A stretch of DNA of 64,000 nt from Rhodopseudomonas boonkerdii (lineage in GTDB: Bacteria > Pseudomonadota > Alphaproteobacteria > Rhizobiales > Xanthobacteraceae), in contig NZ_CP036537.1 in NCBI RefSeq assembly GCF_021184025.1, forward strand, positions 2,914,001 to 2,978,000, given 5' to 3'. Below, one piece after another: positions 44,899 to 53,793 of the stretch (its first letter is position 1; every line of letters begins with the position of its first letter). The notes below the pieces were generated by a model that saw nothing but the letters and a program-made list of their open reading frames with translations, was not told the DNA's origin and made no database searches. The position numbers were made by a program, and so were the translations under genes.

Positions 44899-45287
44899 TC
44901 TCGAATCTAGCGAGACCCCATTGCCTCAAGAGAGGCATTGATTTTATTGAAGAAAATCATTCATCAGAAAAATCTCAGAATAATTTCACGGCAAAAACGG
45001 ATGAATTTGAGGGAGTTTTCGAATTAACTAACGTACTTAACTATTGGGGCTTTCAGGACGCTTTGTTTGGTCGATCCGAGCGATGCGTGACCAGTCAGTT
45101 GGACCGTTGTTCTGGCCGACAAGGTCGATGGCAGGTGCGTTGACGGGCTGTGTCGTATTGGCAACGACCGGGCGGCAACGTTTAAGGACATCGCTGCGGG
45201 GGATCTGAACGGCCGTATTTTCAGGTAAGCTGGCATGGACGAAGCGCGAGCGTGCGCTGATGAAGGGGCGGGACAAAGAAGTCAGAA
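44899..45287. promoter_or_regulatory. AT-rich divergent control region of the TPS locus
   Basis: 389 bp between the exported-protein/tpsA unit and the tpsB gene. The part at about 44930-45060 is clearly more AT-rich than the surroundings. Two inverted repeats sit side by side: TGCCTC-AAGA-GAGGCA (44922-44937) and TGATTTT-ATTGAAG-AAAATCA (44939-44959). They lie upstream of the leftward gene start and may bind a regulator. The AT-rich part would also suit H-NS binding. No coding gene was seen here. Confidence 0.5.
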
Positions 45288-47018
45288 GTGGTGGGGCGTC
45301 TGCAATTCATAAGGATTGGCGTGATGGCTGCGGCATCTTTGTTGAGTGCCGTTGCCTGGGCGCAGAACGTGCCGGCGCCAAGTCAGGTCGCGCCTCCGCA
45401 GATCGTTCCGCCAGCTGCGACGGCCCGCATCGCCATTCCGCAGGTGCCGGCCGGCGCTGCCATCCCGGCTGAAGCCAAGCGTCTGAGTTTCCGACTGACT
45501 GGCATCGTCATCAAAGGCGAATTCCCTGAACTCGCCAGCGATCGCTCAACCCTCTCGGATGCCCTTGTCGGTCGCCGTATCACCGTCGCCGACATCTTCG
45601 CATTTGCCGACCAGCTGCAGCAGATTTATGTCCGCGCCGGTTATCCGCTGGTTCGCATCGTGATCGAGCCGCAGGAGATCGAGGGCAGCGCGCGAATCAA
45701 ACTGCGGGTCATCGACGGGTTCGTCGAGCGCCTCGATCTCGATGCACTCGATGCCCGGCTTCGCGATTACGTCGCCGCCGTGCTGGCGCCGCTGGTCGGG
45801 CAGACGCATTTGAAACAGGCGGAGCTCGAACGCCGTCTCCTGATCGCCGGCGATGCGGCCGGGCTGACGCTTAACGCGACCTTTGCGGCCGGCAAGAAAG
45901 AGGGCGGTTCGGTCCTTATCCTGACAGGACGCTACAAACCAATCTCGGTCAGCGTCTACACGGACAACGCGATGCCGCGGGTGTTCGGCAACTACCAGCT
46001 CGTCACCGCCGTCAGCGCCAACAGCGTGCTTGGGTTTGGCGAGCAGATCACCGTGTCGGCCGCTGGTTTGCCAAACGACTCCTTCCCGAACAGCGATCCG
46101 GTCCGTCGCTATCTGTCGGGCAGGGCGATCTTCCCGATCGGAATTGATGGCGTGAAATTCGAGGTCGGGGTGACCAATGGCGTCACCACGCCGCGGGTCG
46201 ATCGAAGTGCCGCAAGCCAGGGCCTGCTCAATCAGGCTTATGCGCGACTGTCCTACGACATCATCAAGTCGCGTGACGGCGAACTGACGACTTTCGGTCG
46301 GTTCGACGCGACCAATGAAGAGCTCGACACTTTGCTGTTCGCGCCGCCGATCCCGCTCAGTCTCGACCGCGTGCGCGCGTTGCGCGGTGGTTTGGAGGGT
46401 ATATGGCGCCTGCGCGATACCGGCACCACCGTCAATTTCGACACGACCTTCTCACGCGGCCTGAATGCGTTCGGAGCGCGCTCTGCGGCGGATGCGACCT
46501 TCCTGTTGCCGCTGTCTCGCCAGGGCGCTGATGCGGAGTTCTACAAGTGGAACGGTCGTGTCGAGATCATGCAGGCTCTGCCTGAGGGGTTTGCGGCCAC
46601 AGCCATACTCGCCGGCCAAACTTCCTTCAACAAGCCGCTGCTGAACTCGGAACAATATGTGATCGACGGCTCGCGTTTTCTATCGGGTTTTACCGCCGGC
46701 TCGCTGGCAGGCGATACGGCCTGGGTTGCCCGCGCCGAACTGGGCCGCGCTGTGGCCGTTCCGTTCGAGGCCGTCGGTGTGACGCTGACGCCCTATCTGT
46801 TCGGCGCCACGGGCGAACGAAAATATGTCGCTCCGACCTTTCTTGAAGTCGGTAACCTACAGGCAAGGAATTACGGTGCCGGCCTGCGGGTCAATCTCGT
46901 GCCATCGAACACGGCCATGCCGTCAGGCTACGGCTTCGTCGAATGGAGCCGCCGCAGCAGTAACGATCACTCCCGCGATGGCGATCGCGTTTTCACTGGT
47001 CTGGCGCTGCAGTACTGA
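45288..47018 (+). CDS. TpsB-family outer-membrane transporter (ShlB/FhaC type)
   Basis: 576 residues. A signal peptide (RIGVMAAASLLSAVAWAQ) leads to a Pro-rich segment, a POTRA domain at about 65-145 (LTGIVIKGEFPELA, FADQLQQIYVRAGYPLVRIV, ARIKLRVIDGFVERLD) and a second POTRA-like stretch. A 16-strand barrel occupies about 210-576 (SVYTDNAMPRVFGNYQLVTA; last strand DGDRVFTGLALQY with terminal Tyr). It secretes TpsA proteins across the outer membrane. The start could be GTG 45288 or ATG 45324; the former gives a fuller signal peptide. It is divergent from the giant tpsA and convergent with the LapG-like protease gene. Confidence 0.93.
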   Translation: MVGRLQFIRIGVMAAASLLSAVAWAQNVPAPSQVAPPQIVPPAATARIAIPQVPAGAAIPAEAKRLSFRLTGIVIKGEFPELASDRSTLSDALVGRRITVADIFAFADQLQQIYVRAGYPLVRIVIEPQEIEGSARIKLRVIDGFVERLDLDALDARLRDYVAAVLAPLVGQTHLKQAELERRLLIAGDAAGLTLNATFAAGKKEGGSVLILTGRYKPISVSVYTDNAMPRVFGNYQLVTAVSANSVLGFGEQITVSAAGLPNDSFPNSDPVRRYLSGRAIFPIGIDGVKFEVGVTNGVTTPRVDRSAASQGLLNQAYARLSYDIIKSRDGELTTFGRFDATNEELDTLLFAPPIPLSLDRVRALRGGLEGIWRLRDTGTTVNFDTTFSRGLNAFGARSAADATFLLPLSRQGADAEFYKWNGRVEIMQALPEGFAATAILAGQTSFNKPLLNSEQYVIDGSRFLSGFTAGSLAGDTAWVARAELGRAVAVPFEAVGVTLTPYLFGATGERKYVAPTFLEVGNLQARNYGAGLRVNLVPSNTAMPSGYGFVEWSRRSSNDHSRDGDRVFTGLALQY

Positions 47019-47026
47019 GGTCCTGC

Positions 47027-47893
47027 TTAGGGTGCAGGAGATATCGTTGACCTGGCCGCGACGACGTGGACAGGAAGCAGCCATGTCGCTGCGATGCTCC
47101 ATCGCGCATCTTCAGGCCTCGGCGATGATGCGATGATCCTGTGCACACCGGTACTGCTGATCGTGAACAGTGGATCAAGTGCCTGACTGGCCGTGTCGTC
47201 TTTGATCTCGAGCGTCCGGTTGTCGAGTATCAGCCAGCGTCCGTCCTGGCGCACGGTCAGGATCGCATGAACTTCCCCGGAGACTCGGTCGTTGGCGATG
47301 ACCAGGCGAAGGTCGTTTTCGGCGTAACCGAGTTCGCGCAGCGCAGCGTACTTGGCGATAGCAACATCTTCGCAATCGCCGGCATGAGACGCGAACGTCA
47401 GTAATGGTGTCGCCCAGAAATCTTGGACGCCGTATTGTTCCTGGTCGGAGATCGCACGAATGCTGAGGTTGATCGAGCGGTTGACCTCGGCAATGCGGCT
47501 CCAGCCAGTGCGGCCTTGAGCGCGGTCGATAATGGCGAGGAAGGCGCTGGCTGCCGCCGGGCAGGCCGATGCATCGGCGCGGCAGTGTTGCAGCACCGAA
47601 CGGTCGCGATGCAGGGCGAGATTCACCCTACTCCATTTGGCATCGAGCGATGGGATGTCGCTCGGTGCAAGCTCTGCACGGAACGGCTCCTGCGCAGGTG
47701 GCCGGTTGGTCGCCCATGGAGCAAATGACCTATATGAATCGGTCAACACGCCGAGGTCGGCATGTGCAACAAATCGGCGATGCGTGTGTTCATAGAGGCT
47801 GGCATTTGATGGCACGGTGCCAATCAGCAGCCCGGCCACAATGTGGCCCACCCATACGGCGGCGACGCGCCCCTTTGTACCCCAGATCGCCAT
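47027..47893 (-). CDS. BTLCP-family periplasmic cysteine protease (LapG-like)
   Basis: 288 residues with an N-terminal membrane or signal segment (VAAVWVGHIVAGLLIGTVPS). Residues about 85-275 are a bacterial transglutaminase-like cysteine peptidase. The catalytic triad is visible as Cys174 (SHAGDCEDVAIAKY), His209 (GEVHAILTV) and Asp224 (WLILDNRTLEI). The WSRIAEVNRSIN..I and LGYAENDLRLVI segments also fit the family. LapG, the known member, cleaves surface adhesins in the periplasm under c-di-GMP control. Here it lies 8 bp from the end of tpsB, convergent. No LapD is in the window. Target cleavage is inferred. Confidence 0.9.
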   Translation of the reverse strand: MAIWGTKGRVAAVWVGHIVAGLLIGTVPSNASLYEHTHRRFVAHADLGVLTDSYRSFAPWATNRPPAQEPFRAELAPSDIPSLDAKWSRVNLALHRDRSVLQHCRADASACPAAASAFLAIIDRAQGRTGWSRIAEVNRSINLSIRAISDQEQYGVQDFWATPLLTFASHAGDCEDVAIAKYAALRELGYAENDLRLVIANDRVSGEVHAILTVRQDGRWLILDNRTLEIKDDTASQALDPLFTISSTGVHRIIASSPRPEDARWSIAATWLLPVHVVAARSTISPAP

Positions 47894-48262
47894 TCAACGC
47901 CCCTGATCCCTGGGCGTGGCGATCTTGTTGACCGCTCTCCAGCCCAAGCCGCTGCTTGTCTAGCGGTGGTGCTTCTTCGAACGGCTTAACGGGGTGAGGA
48001 CTGACGATCTCTTTCCAGGCGCAGCGTCAAGCGGTGCTTGAGAAAGATGCTAAAACTTGATCGATCGGCCGTAGCGAGCCGTCGTTGCCGATGGCTCCGG
48101 CGCGGCCATGGTGAATATTGGGTGTCGAGCGGCGAAGCGCCTTCTGCCGTACGGCGCCCACACGTTCAGTTCGCGCGGCGTCCGAGTTGCTTTCCGCCGT
48201 CACTTCCGGCCGCTCCGGCATAGAAAACTTCCGAAGCGGCCGTCTGCACTCTTGCTAAAAGA
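47894..48262. other. Intergenic stretch with a hairpin, no gene seen
   Basis: 369 bp between two minus-strand genes. I find no supported frame; several short ones overlap on both strands without ribosome sites. The only structure is a hairpin at 48207-48242. Confidence 0.5.
48207..48242 (-). terminator. Possible terminator of the acyl-CoA dehydrogenase gene
   Basis: On the minus strand CGGCCGCTTCGG pairs with CCGGAGCGGCCG (one G-T pair) across a 12-base loop that contains TTTT, 20 bp after the stop codon. There is no T-run after the stem, so it may be a stabilising hairpin instead. Confidence 0.4.
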
Positions 48263-49534
48263 CTACAGGGTCAGTTCGTGTCGGCCGACGACCATCCAGT
48301 GCACTTCGTCCGGGCCGTCTGCAAAGCGCAGGTGACGCACGTCGGTATACATTTCCGCAAGCGGGGTCCATTGCGAGATGCCGGTGGCGCCGTGCATTTG
48401 GATGGCCTGGTCGATGATCTTGCAGGCGCGCTCCGGCACCATGGCCTTGACCATGCTGACCCAGATCCTCGCCTCCTTGTTGCCGAGCACGTCCATCGCC
48501 TTGGCTGCCTTCAGCACCATGAGACGCATGGCTTCGATCTCGCAGCGCGCCTGCGCGATGATCTGCAGATTGCCGCCGAGATGCGCGATCTTCTTGCCGA
48601 ATGCTTCGCGGGTCAGACCGCGGGCGACCATCATGTCGAGCGCCTTCTCGGCCTTGCCGATGGTGCGCATGCAGTGATGGATGCGACCGGGGCCGAGGCG
48701 GAGCTGCGAAATCTCGAAGCCGCGCCCTTCGCCGAGCAGAATGTTCTCCTTGGGCACGCGCACATTATTGAAGCGCATATGCATGTGACCGCGCGGTGCA
48801 TGGTCGTGGCCGAACACATGCATCGGTCCGATGATTTCGACGCCGGGCGTGTCGACGGGAACGAGAATCTGCGATTGCTGCTTGCTGGGTGCCGCATCCG
48901 GGCTCGTCTTGACCATCACGATCATGATCTTGCAGCGGGGATCTCCAAGGCCGGAGATGTAGTACTTCTCGCCATTGATCACCCACTCGTCGCCCTCGAG
49001 CCGGGCGGAGGTGGATACGTTCTTTGCGTCGGATGAGGCGACATTCGGTTCGGTCATCGCATAGGCTGAGCGGATTTCGCCGGCGAGCAGCGGCTTCAGC
49101 CATTTTTCCTTTTGCTCGCGCGTGCCGACGCGCTCGATGACTTCCATATTGCCGGTATCCGGCGCGGAGCAATTCATCGTTTCCGAGGCGAGGGGGTTCT
49201 TGCCCAGCTCCGCAGCGATATAGGCGTAATCGAGATTCTTCAGGCCTTCGCCGGTCTCCGCGTCGGGCAAGAAGAAGTTCCAGAGACCTTCCTCGCGGGC
49301 TTTGTTCTTCGCTTTGCCGAGAATATCGAGCTGCTCGGGCGTGAACGACCAGCGGTCGGCCTTCTTTTCGCCCGCGCGATAGAACTCCACCGACATCGGC
49401 TCGACGGTGGTGGCGATGAATCTGCGAACATGGTCGTAGAGCGGCCGGACTTGCTCCGACATGCGCAGATCGTTCAGCGCATCTTCGGGGGCAAGCGTGT
49501 AAGGCGTCTGGCGTGCTGCATAGGCAGTCTTCAT
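48263..49534 (-). CDS. Acyl-CoA dehydrogenase (ACAD10/11 type)
   Basis: 423 residues from ATG 49534, behind ACGGGAGAACG. It is an FAD enzyme oxidising acyl-CoA to enoyl-CoA. Conserved parts are the FAD-binding AYAMTEPNVASSDAKN, VINGEKYYISGLGDPRCKIM, the middle barrel (GHDHAPRGHMHMRFNNVRVP), GRGFEISQLRLGPGRIHHCM and the C-terminal helical domain with QMHGATGISQWTPLAEMYTD and DGPDEVH. The HMHMRFNNVRVP region and overall length are typical of the ACAD10/11 branch. Electron acceptor and substrate are unknown. It stands alone. Confidence 0.92.
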   Translation of the reverse strand: MKTAYAARQTPYTLAPEDALNDLRMSEQVRPLYDHVRRFIATTVEPMSVEFYRAGEKKADRWSFTPEQLDILGKAKNKAREEGLWNFFLPDAETGEGLKNLDYAYIAAELGKNPLASETMNCSAPDTGNMEVIERVGTREQKEKWLKPLLAGEIRSAYAMTEPNVASSDAKNVSTSARLEGDEWVINGEKYYISGLGDPRCKIMIVMVKTSPDAAPSKQQSQILVPVDTPGVEIIGPMHVFGHDHAPRGHMHMRFNNVRVPKENILLGEGRGFEISQLRLGPGRIHHCMRTIGKAEKALDMMVARGLTREAFGKKIAHLGGNLQIIAQARCEIEAMRLMVLKAAKAMDVLGNKEARIWVSMVKAMVPERACKIIDQAIQMHGATGISQWTPLAEMYTDVRHLRFADGPDEVHWMVVGRHELTL

Positions 49535-49916
49535 TGTCGTTCTCCCGTTTCTTCTACCGGCGCTTCTGACCATCTCGCGTGGATGGGTGCGTGACCGTTA
49601 TAGACACGAAGTCGCGTCTCTGTCTTCGACGTTCTGCGCAAGCACACGCGGCGTCGATGATGACGAGTCTCTCAATAGAGCCATCGATCGCCTGAGGGCG
49701 CCGCAGTGCAGCACGATCACGCCGCCTTCGTGAACGTAGCCGATTTATGCGACCCGCTGTCGCAGAGTCGGACGAAAACCTGCGCAAATGCTGAGTTCTG
49801 CTGCGTGTCACCGCGTTCGCTCATCGGTCGCAGTTTACTTTCCAAAATTCGAAGCGTTAGAATGTTGTCATCAAGAAGCAAGGTGCACGCATCAACAAGC
49901 TTCAAAGGGTGGAAAC
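49535..49916. other. Intergenic region upstream of the ABC importer
   Basis: 382 bp between the divergent acyl-CoA dehydrogenase and the importer operon. I see no supported gene and no operator palindrome. It should hold both promoters. Confidence 0.5.
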
Positions 49917-50066
49917 ATGAATCTAATAGGCGATTGGAACCTGTTAGAAAGCTGGGTATGCATATCTGACATATCCGCCGGCAATCGCGACAGCGGTGTT
50001 GCGGGATTATTCCAAGAGGCGGAACGCAGCAGTCCTGTTTGCCTTCGTCGAAAGGCGCGACGCTGA
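49917..50066 (+). CDS. 49-codon small frame coupled to the permease start
   Basis: ATG 49917 sits behind AAGGGTGG at good spacing. The frame ends with a TGA whose A is the first base of the permease ATG (TGATG overlap at 50064-50068), the usual sign of translational coupling. The product (MNLIGDWNLLESWVCISDIS and a basic end) resembles no known family. It could be a leader peptide or simply an open stretch in the 5' region. Confidence 0.35.
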   Translation: MNLIGDWNLLESWVCISDISAGNRDSGVAGLFQEAERSSPVCLRRKARR

Positions 50067-51019
50067 TGCGCGCCTATGCTGCTCGCCGCTTGCTGGCTTT
50101 GATCCCCACGATTTTCTTTGCCAGTCTCATCGTCTTCATCACGCTGCGGCTCGTGCCGGGCGATGTGATCGACCTTATGATGTCGCAAAACGACATCTCG
50201 GCGAGTGCGAAAGACCGTGCCCAGCTCGAAGAAGCGCTCGGCCTCAACAAGCCGATCTACATCCAGTATTTCCTTTGGGTCGGTGGCGTGCTGCGCGGCG
50301 ATCTCGGGCAATCGTTGTGGCACAACACGCCGGTCCTCGATCAGATCCTGAGCCGCCTGCCTGTTACATTCGGCCTTGGCTTCATGGCCATTCTGATCGG
50401 CCTCATCATTGCGATCCCGATCGGCGTCTATTCGGCGCTGCGTCAGGACACGCTCGGCGACTATGTGATGCGATCGCTGTCGATCCTGATGCTGGCGGTC
50501 CCGGCATTCTGGACCGGCACCATGGTGATGGTATTTCCCGCCATCTGGTGGGGATGGTCACCCGACCTGAGCTATGTACCATTCACGAAAGATCCGATTG
50601 CTGCGCTTCAGCATATGCTGCTGCCAGCACTCATCCTCGGCATGTCGCTGTCGGCGATCACGATGCGGATGACACGCACGATGATGCTTGAAGTTCTGCG
50701 GCAGGACTATATCCGAACCGCCTGGGCCAAGGGGCTCAGTGAGCGGACCATCGTGATCCGACATGCGTTGCGCAACGCGTTGATCCCGGTGGTCACCCTG
50801 GTCGGCATTCAGGCGCCCCTGGTGATCGGCGGTGCCGTCATCATCGAGCAGATTTTCGTCATTCCCGGCATGGGCATGCTGCTGTTGGAAGGCGTGACAC
50901 AGCGGGATTATCCGATCGTTGCTGGCGTGTTTCTGGTGGTCGGCCTGGCTGTGATGGTGATCAATCTGATCGTCGATCTCAGCTACGGCCTGCTCGATCC
51001 CAAAGTGAGGTATCGCTGA
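50066..51019 (+). CDS. Peptide/nickel-type ABC permease (DppB type)
   Basis: 317 residues, six transmembrane helices. The N-terminal segment RLLALIPTIFFASLIVFITL and the following periplasmic loop are typical of DppB/OppB. The cytoplasmic coupling helix (EAA-type motif) is DYIRTAWAKGLSERTIVIRH followed by ALRNALIPVV. It ends LIVDLSYGLLDPKVRYR. Its stop overlaps the start of the second permease (TGATG), so the pair is translationally coupled. Substrate is probably peptides or a related solute. Confidence 0.93.
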   Translation: MRAYAARRLLALIPTIFFASLIVFITLRLVPGDVIDLMMSQNDISASAKDRAQLEEALGLNKPIYIQYFLWVGGVLRGDLGQSLWHNTPVLDQILSRLPVTFGLGFMAILIGLIIAIPIGVYSALRQDTLGDYVMRSLSILMLAVPAFWTGTMVMVFPAIWWGWSPDLSYVPFTKDPIAALQHMLLPALILGMSLSAITMRMTRTMMLEVLRQDYIRTAWAKGLSERTIVIRHALRNALIPVVTLVGIQAPLVIGGAVIIEQIFVIPGMGMLLLEGVTQRDYPIVAGVFLVVGLAVMVINLIVDLSYGLLDPKVRYR

Positions 51020-51915
51020 TGACCATGGCAGTCGAGACCTCCACCGCCACGGCTCCACGTTCCCGCTCTCCGATTTTGGCCTTCATTGGCAGGCTGTTTC
51101 GTGAGAAGCCGCTTGGCGCAGCCGGCGCGGTCGTTTTCCTGTTGTTTCTGTTCTGCGGACTGTTCGCGGATTTTCTGGCGCCGTATGGCTACAACCAGAT
51201 CAGTCCACTGAACCGAATGAAGCCGCCGTCCTGGCAGTTTCTGTTTGGCACCGACAATCTCGGCCGCGATGTGCTTTCGCGGTGTCTCTATGGTGCGCAG
51301 CTGTCCGTCATCATCGGCTTCTGCGCCGCCGGCATCGCCACGATCGTGTCGGTCGTGATCGGTATTCTGTCGGGTTATCTCGGCGGCCGCTTCGATATGA
51401 TCATGCAGCGTCTCGTCGACGCCTGGATGAGTTTTCCCGATCTCGTCGTGCTGATCGTGGTCGTGTCGGTCGTCGGTCCCGGACTGGTGCCGATCATCTG
51501 CATTCTCGGATTGCTGCTCGGCATCAACGGTTCGCGCATCATTCGCGGAGCAACCATCTCGGTCCGCGAGAACATGTATGTGAACGCTGCGCAATCGATG
51601 GGCGCCACGCTGCCGCGCATCCTGATCCGCCACATTCTGCCGAATGTGATGCCGCCGATCATCATCCTGTTCACGACCCGCGTCGGATTCGTGATCCTCG
51701 CTGAATCCGGTCTTTCGTTCCTCGGTCTCGGCGTGCCGCCGCCGGCGCCGACATGGGGCGGCATGCTGTCGGGCAGCGGCCGTACCTACATGCTGCAAGG
51801 GCCGTGGCTGGCCTTGGCGCCGGGCCTGTGCCTGACGGTGGTTGTCTATGCCACCAATGTGTTCGGCGATGCGTTGCGGGATCTGCTCGACCCGCGCATG
51901 CGCGGGTCGCGATAA
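51019..51915 (+). CDS. Peptide/nickel-type ABC permease (DppC type)
   Basis: 298 residues, five to six membrane helices. The N-terminal cytoplasmic tail leads into AAGAVVFLLFLFCGLFADFL, then LGRDVLSRCLYGAQLSVIIG, and a coupling helix VNAAQSMGATLPRILIRHIL. It ends with LTVVVYATNVFGDALRDLLD. It forms the membrane channel with the upstream DppB-type partner. The binding-protein gene follows after about 70 bp. Confidence 0.94.
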   Translation: MTMAVETSTATAPRSRSPILAFIGRLFREKPLGAAGAVVFLLFLFCGLFADFLAPYGYNQISPLNRMKPPSWQFLFGTDNLGRDVLSRCLYGAQLSVIIGFCAAGIATIVSVVIGILSGYLGGRFDMIMQRLVDAWMSFPDLVVLIVVVSVVGPGLVPIICILGLLLGINGSRIIRGATISVRENMYVNAAQSMGATLPRILIRHILPNVMPPIIILFTTRVGFVILAESGLSFLGLGVPPPAPTWGGMLSGSGRTYMLQGPWLALAPGLCLTVVVYATNVFGDALRDLLDPRMRGSR

Positions 51916-51984
51916 TCGGCAGTTTTGGAAGAACAGCACCGACGACAGCAAAGGTCGCGGTCGATACCAAAAGGGGAGGTGACG

Positions 51985-53703
51985 GTGAGTGGACATTCAG
52001 TAAGGCGGAGATTGACGGCCCAGTTGCTCGCGACCGCAATGACCATGTCGGCTGCGATCGGCTTGTCGTCTGCGGTACGGGCCGACGAGAAACCGCAATA
52101 TGGCGGCACACTGCAGGTGGCAACCGTCAATCGCGCGCTGAACGTGTTGACGTGGGATCCGGCCGACTGGAACTGGAAGATCAATCACGACACCGGGCAG
52201 TTCTACGAACAGCTGTTCGCGGCCGATCTGTCGAAGGCCAAGCGCAACGGAGGAAAGTACCCTTTCTATGCAGACGCATGGGTTCCCTCTGACGCGGTGC
52301 GCGGCGAACTCGCCGAAAGCTGGGAGATGAAAGAGAACCCGCTGCGTATCGAGGTGAAGCTGCGCAAGGGCATCATGTTCCCGGAGAAGCCGGGCGTAAT
52401 GGCGTCGCGCGAGCTCGTCGCCGATGACGTCGTCTTCAGCTATACCCACATTGACAAGAGCCCGAAGAAAATCGCGACCTATTTCGATTATATCGAGAAG
52501 GTCGAGGCGATCGACAAACATACGGTCGTGTTCAAGCTGAAATCCTACAATGCGGAATGGGATTACCGTTTCGGCTGGGGTTACTATTCCGGTATCTTCC
52601 CCAAGGAAGTGGTAGAGGCCGGCGCCAACAACTGGAAGAATCTCAATGGCTCCGGTCCGTTCCTGCTGACCGATCACGTCCAGGGCAATCAGAACACGTA
52701 TTCGAAGAATCCGATCTATTGGGACAAGGAAAAGATTGGGGGCGAGGAGTTCAAGCTGCCGTTCGTCGACAAGGTCATCTATCGTAACATCAAGGATGAG
52801 GCGACGGTCACCACGGCGCTGCGCACGGGCAAGCTCGATATCGCCGAGCTGGTGCGCTGGACCGATATGGAAGAGCTGAAGAAGAGCGTCCCTCAGCTCA
52901 AATGGTCGAAGTGGCTTTCCATGAATGGGCAGTTCGTGGCTATGCGCGTCGATACCAAACCGTTCGACGACATTCGCGTCCGCCGCGCGCTTAATCTCGC
53001 CGTCAACAAGCAGGAAATCGTCAAAGCTTATTATAACGGACATGCGGAGCTGTTTTCCTATCCGCAGCATCCCGATTATGACGGCTACTACGAACCGCTC
53101 GATGCGATGCCGGCCTCGGTGAAGGAGCTGTTCACCTACAATCCCGACAAGGCGAAGAAGCTGCTCGCCGAAGCCGGCGTACCGAAAGGTTTCAGCTTCA
53201 AGGTGCAGGTCTGCACATGCCAGCCCGACCATCTCGACCTGTTGCCGCTGATCGGCGCCTATCTCGAACAGGTTGGAGTCAAGATCGAGATCCAGCCGAT
53301 GGAATATGGTGCATTCCTGTCGGCCATGACATCCAAGACCAACGCGGCCGGCTATATGATGAATAACGGCCACACCAATCCGACCACGACGATCCGCAAG
53401 AGCTTCGTCACCGGTCAGACCTGGAATCCGTCGCAATATGCGGATCCGGCTTTCGACAAGAAAATGGAAGCTGCCTATCAGGAGCGCGATGAGAGCAAGC
53501 GCAAGACGGCCCTGAAGGAGATGACGGTCGAGATCCTGGACAAGGCTCCGTATATCTGGCTGCCAACGCCCTATCTCTATACGGCCTGGTGGCCGTGGGT
53601 GAAGAACTATGCGGGCGAACTGCGTGCCGGTGCCGTGCGTCCAGGGCCGATCTATGCCCGCATCTGGATCGATCAGGAGATGAAGAAGAAGATGGGCTTC
53701 TGA
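51985..53703 (+). CDS. ABC peptide-type substrate-binding protein (SBP family 5)
   Basis: 572 residues from GTG 51985 behind AAGGGGAGGTG; the frame reaches back to 51925 without a ribosome site. A signal peptide (LTAQLLATAMTMSAAIGLSS, cleavage near VRADE) precedes a family-5 binding protein: PQYGGTLQVATVN, LAESWEMKENPLRIEVKLRK, NLNGSGPFLLTDHVQGNQNT, DIRVRRALNLAVNKQEIVKA and the C-lobe WWPWVKNYAGELRAG. The long insert with CTCQPDH is unusual and may contact the ligand. The ligand is unknown; family 5 binds peptides, nickel, sugars or opines. Confidence 0.93.
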   Translation: MSGHSVRRRLTAQLLATAMTMSAAIGLSSAVRADEKPQYGGTLQVATVNRALNVLTWDPADWNWKINHDTGQFYEQLFAADLSKAKRNGGKYPFYADAWVPSDAVRGELAESWEMKENPLRIEVKLRKGIMFPEKPGVMASRELVADDVVFSYTHIDKSPKKIATYFDYIEKVEAIDKHTVVFKLKSYNAEWDYRFGWGYYSGIFPKEVVEAGANNWKNLNGSGPFLLTDHVQGNQNTYSKNPIYWDKEKIGGEEFKLPFVDKVIYRNIKDEATVTTALRTGKLDIAELVRWTDMEELKKSVPQLKWSKWLSMNGQFVAMRVDTKPFDDIRVRRALNLAVNKQEIVKAYYNGHAELFSYPQHPDYDGYYEPLDAMPASVKELFTYNPDKAKKLLAEAGVPKGFSFKVQVCTCQPDHLDLLPLIGAYLEQVGVKIEIQPMEYGAFLSAMTSKTNAAGYMMNNGHTNPTTTIRKSFVTGQTWNPSQYADPAFDKKMEAAYQERDESKRKTALKEMTVEILDKAPYIWLPTPYLYTAWWPWVKNYAGELRAGAVRPGPIYARIWIDQEMKKKMGF

Positions 53704-53793
53704 CGCCTCTCATCGTCCGCGCCCTGATCGTCGCCAGCCGTGCGGCATCGGGGCGGGGACCGTATCCCGGTCGCCAATTTACAGGAGACGCGA

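Noticed and set aside
51997-53436. 479-codon minus-strand frame over the ABC binding protein
   Set aside because: Antisense to a clear family-5 binding protein; the sequence is low in typical motifs and rich in His and Arg, as antisense frames of high-GC genes are.
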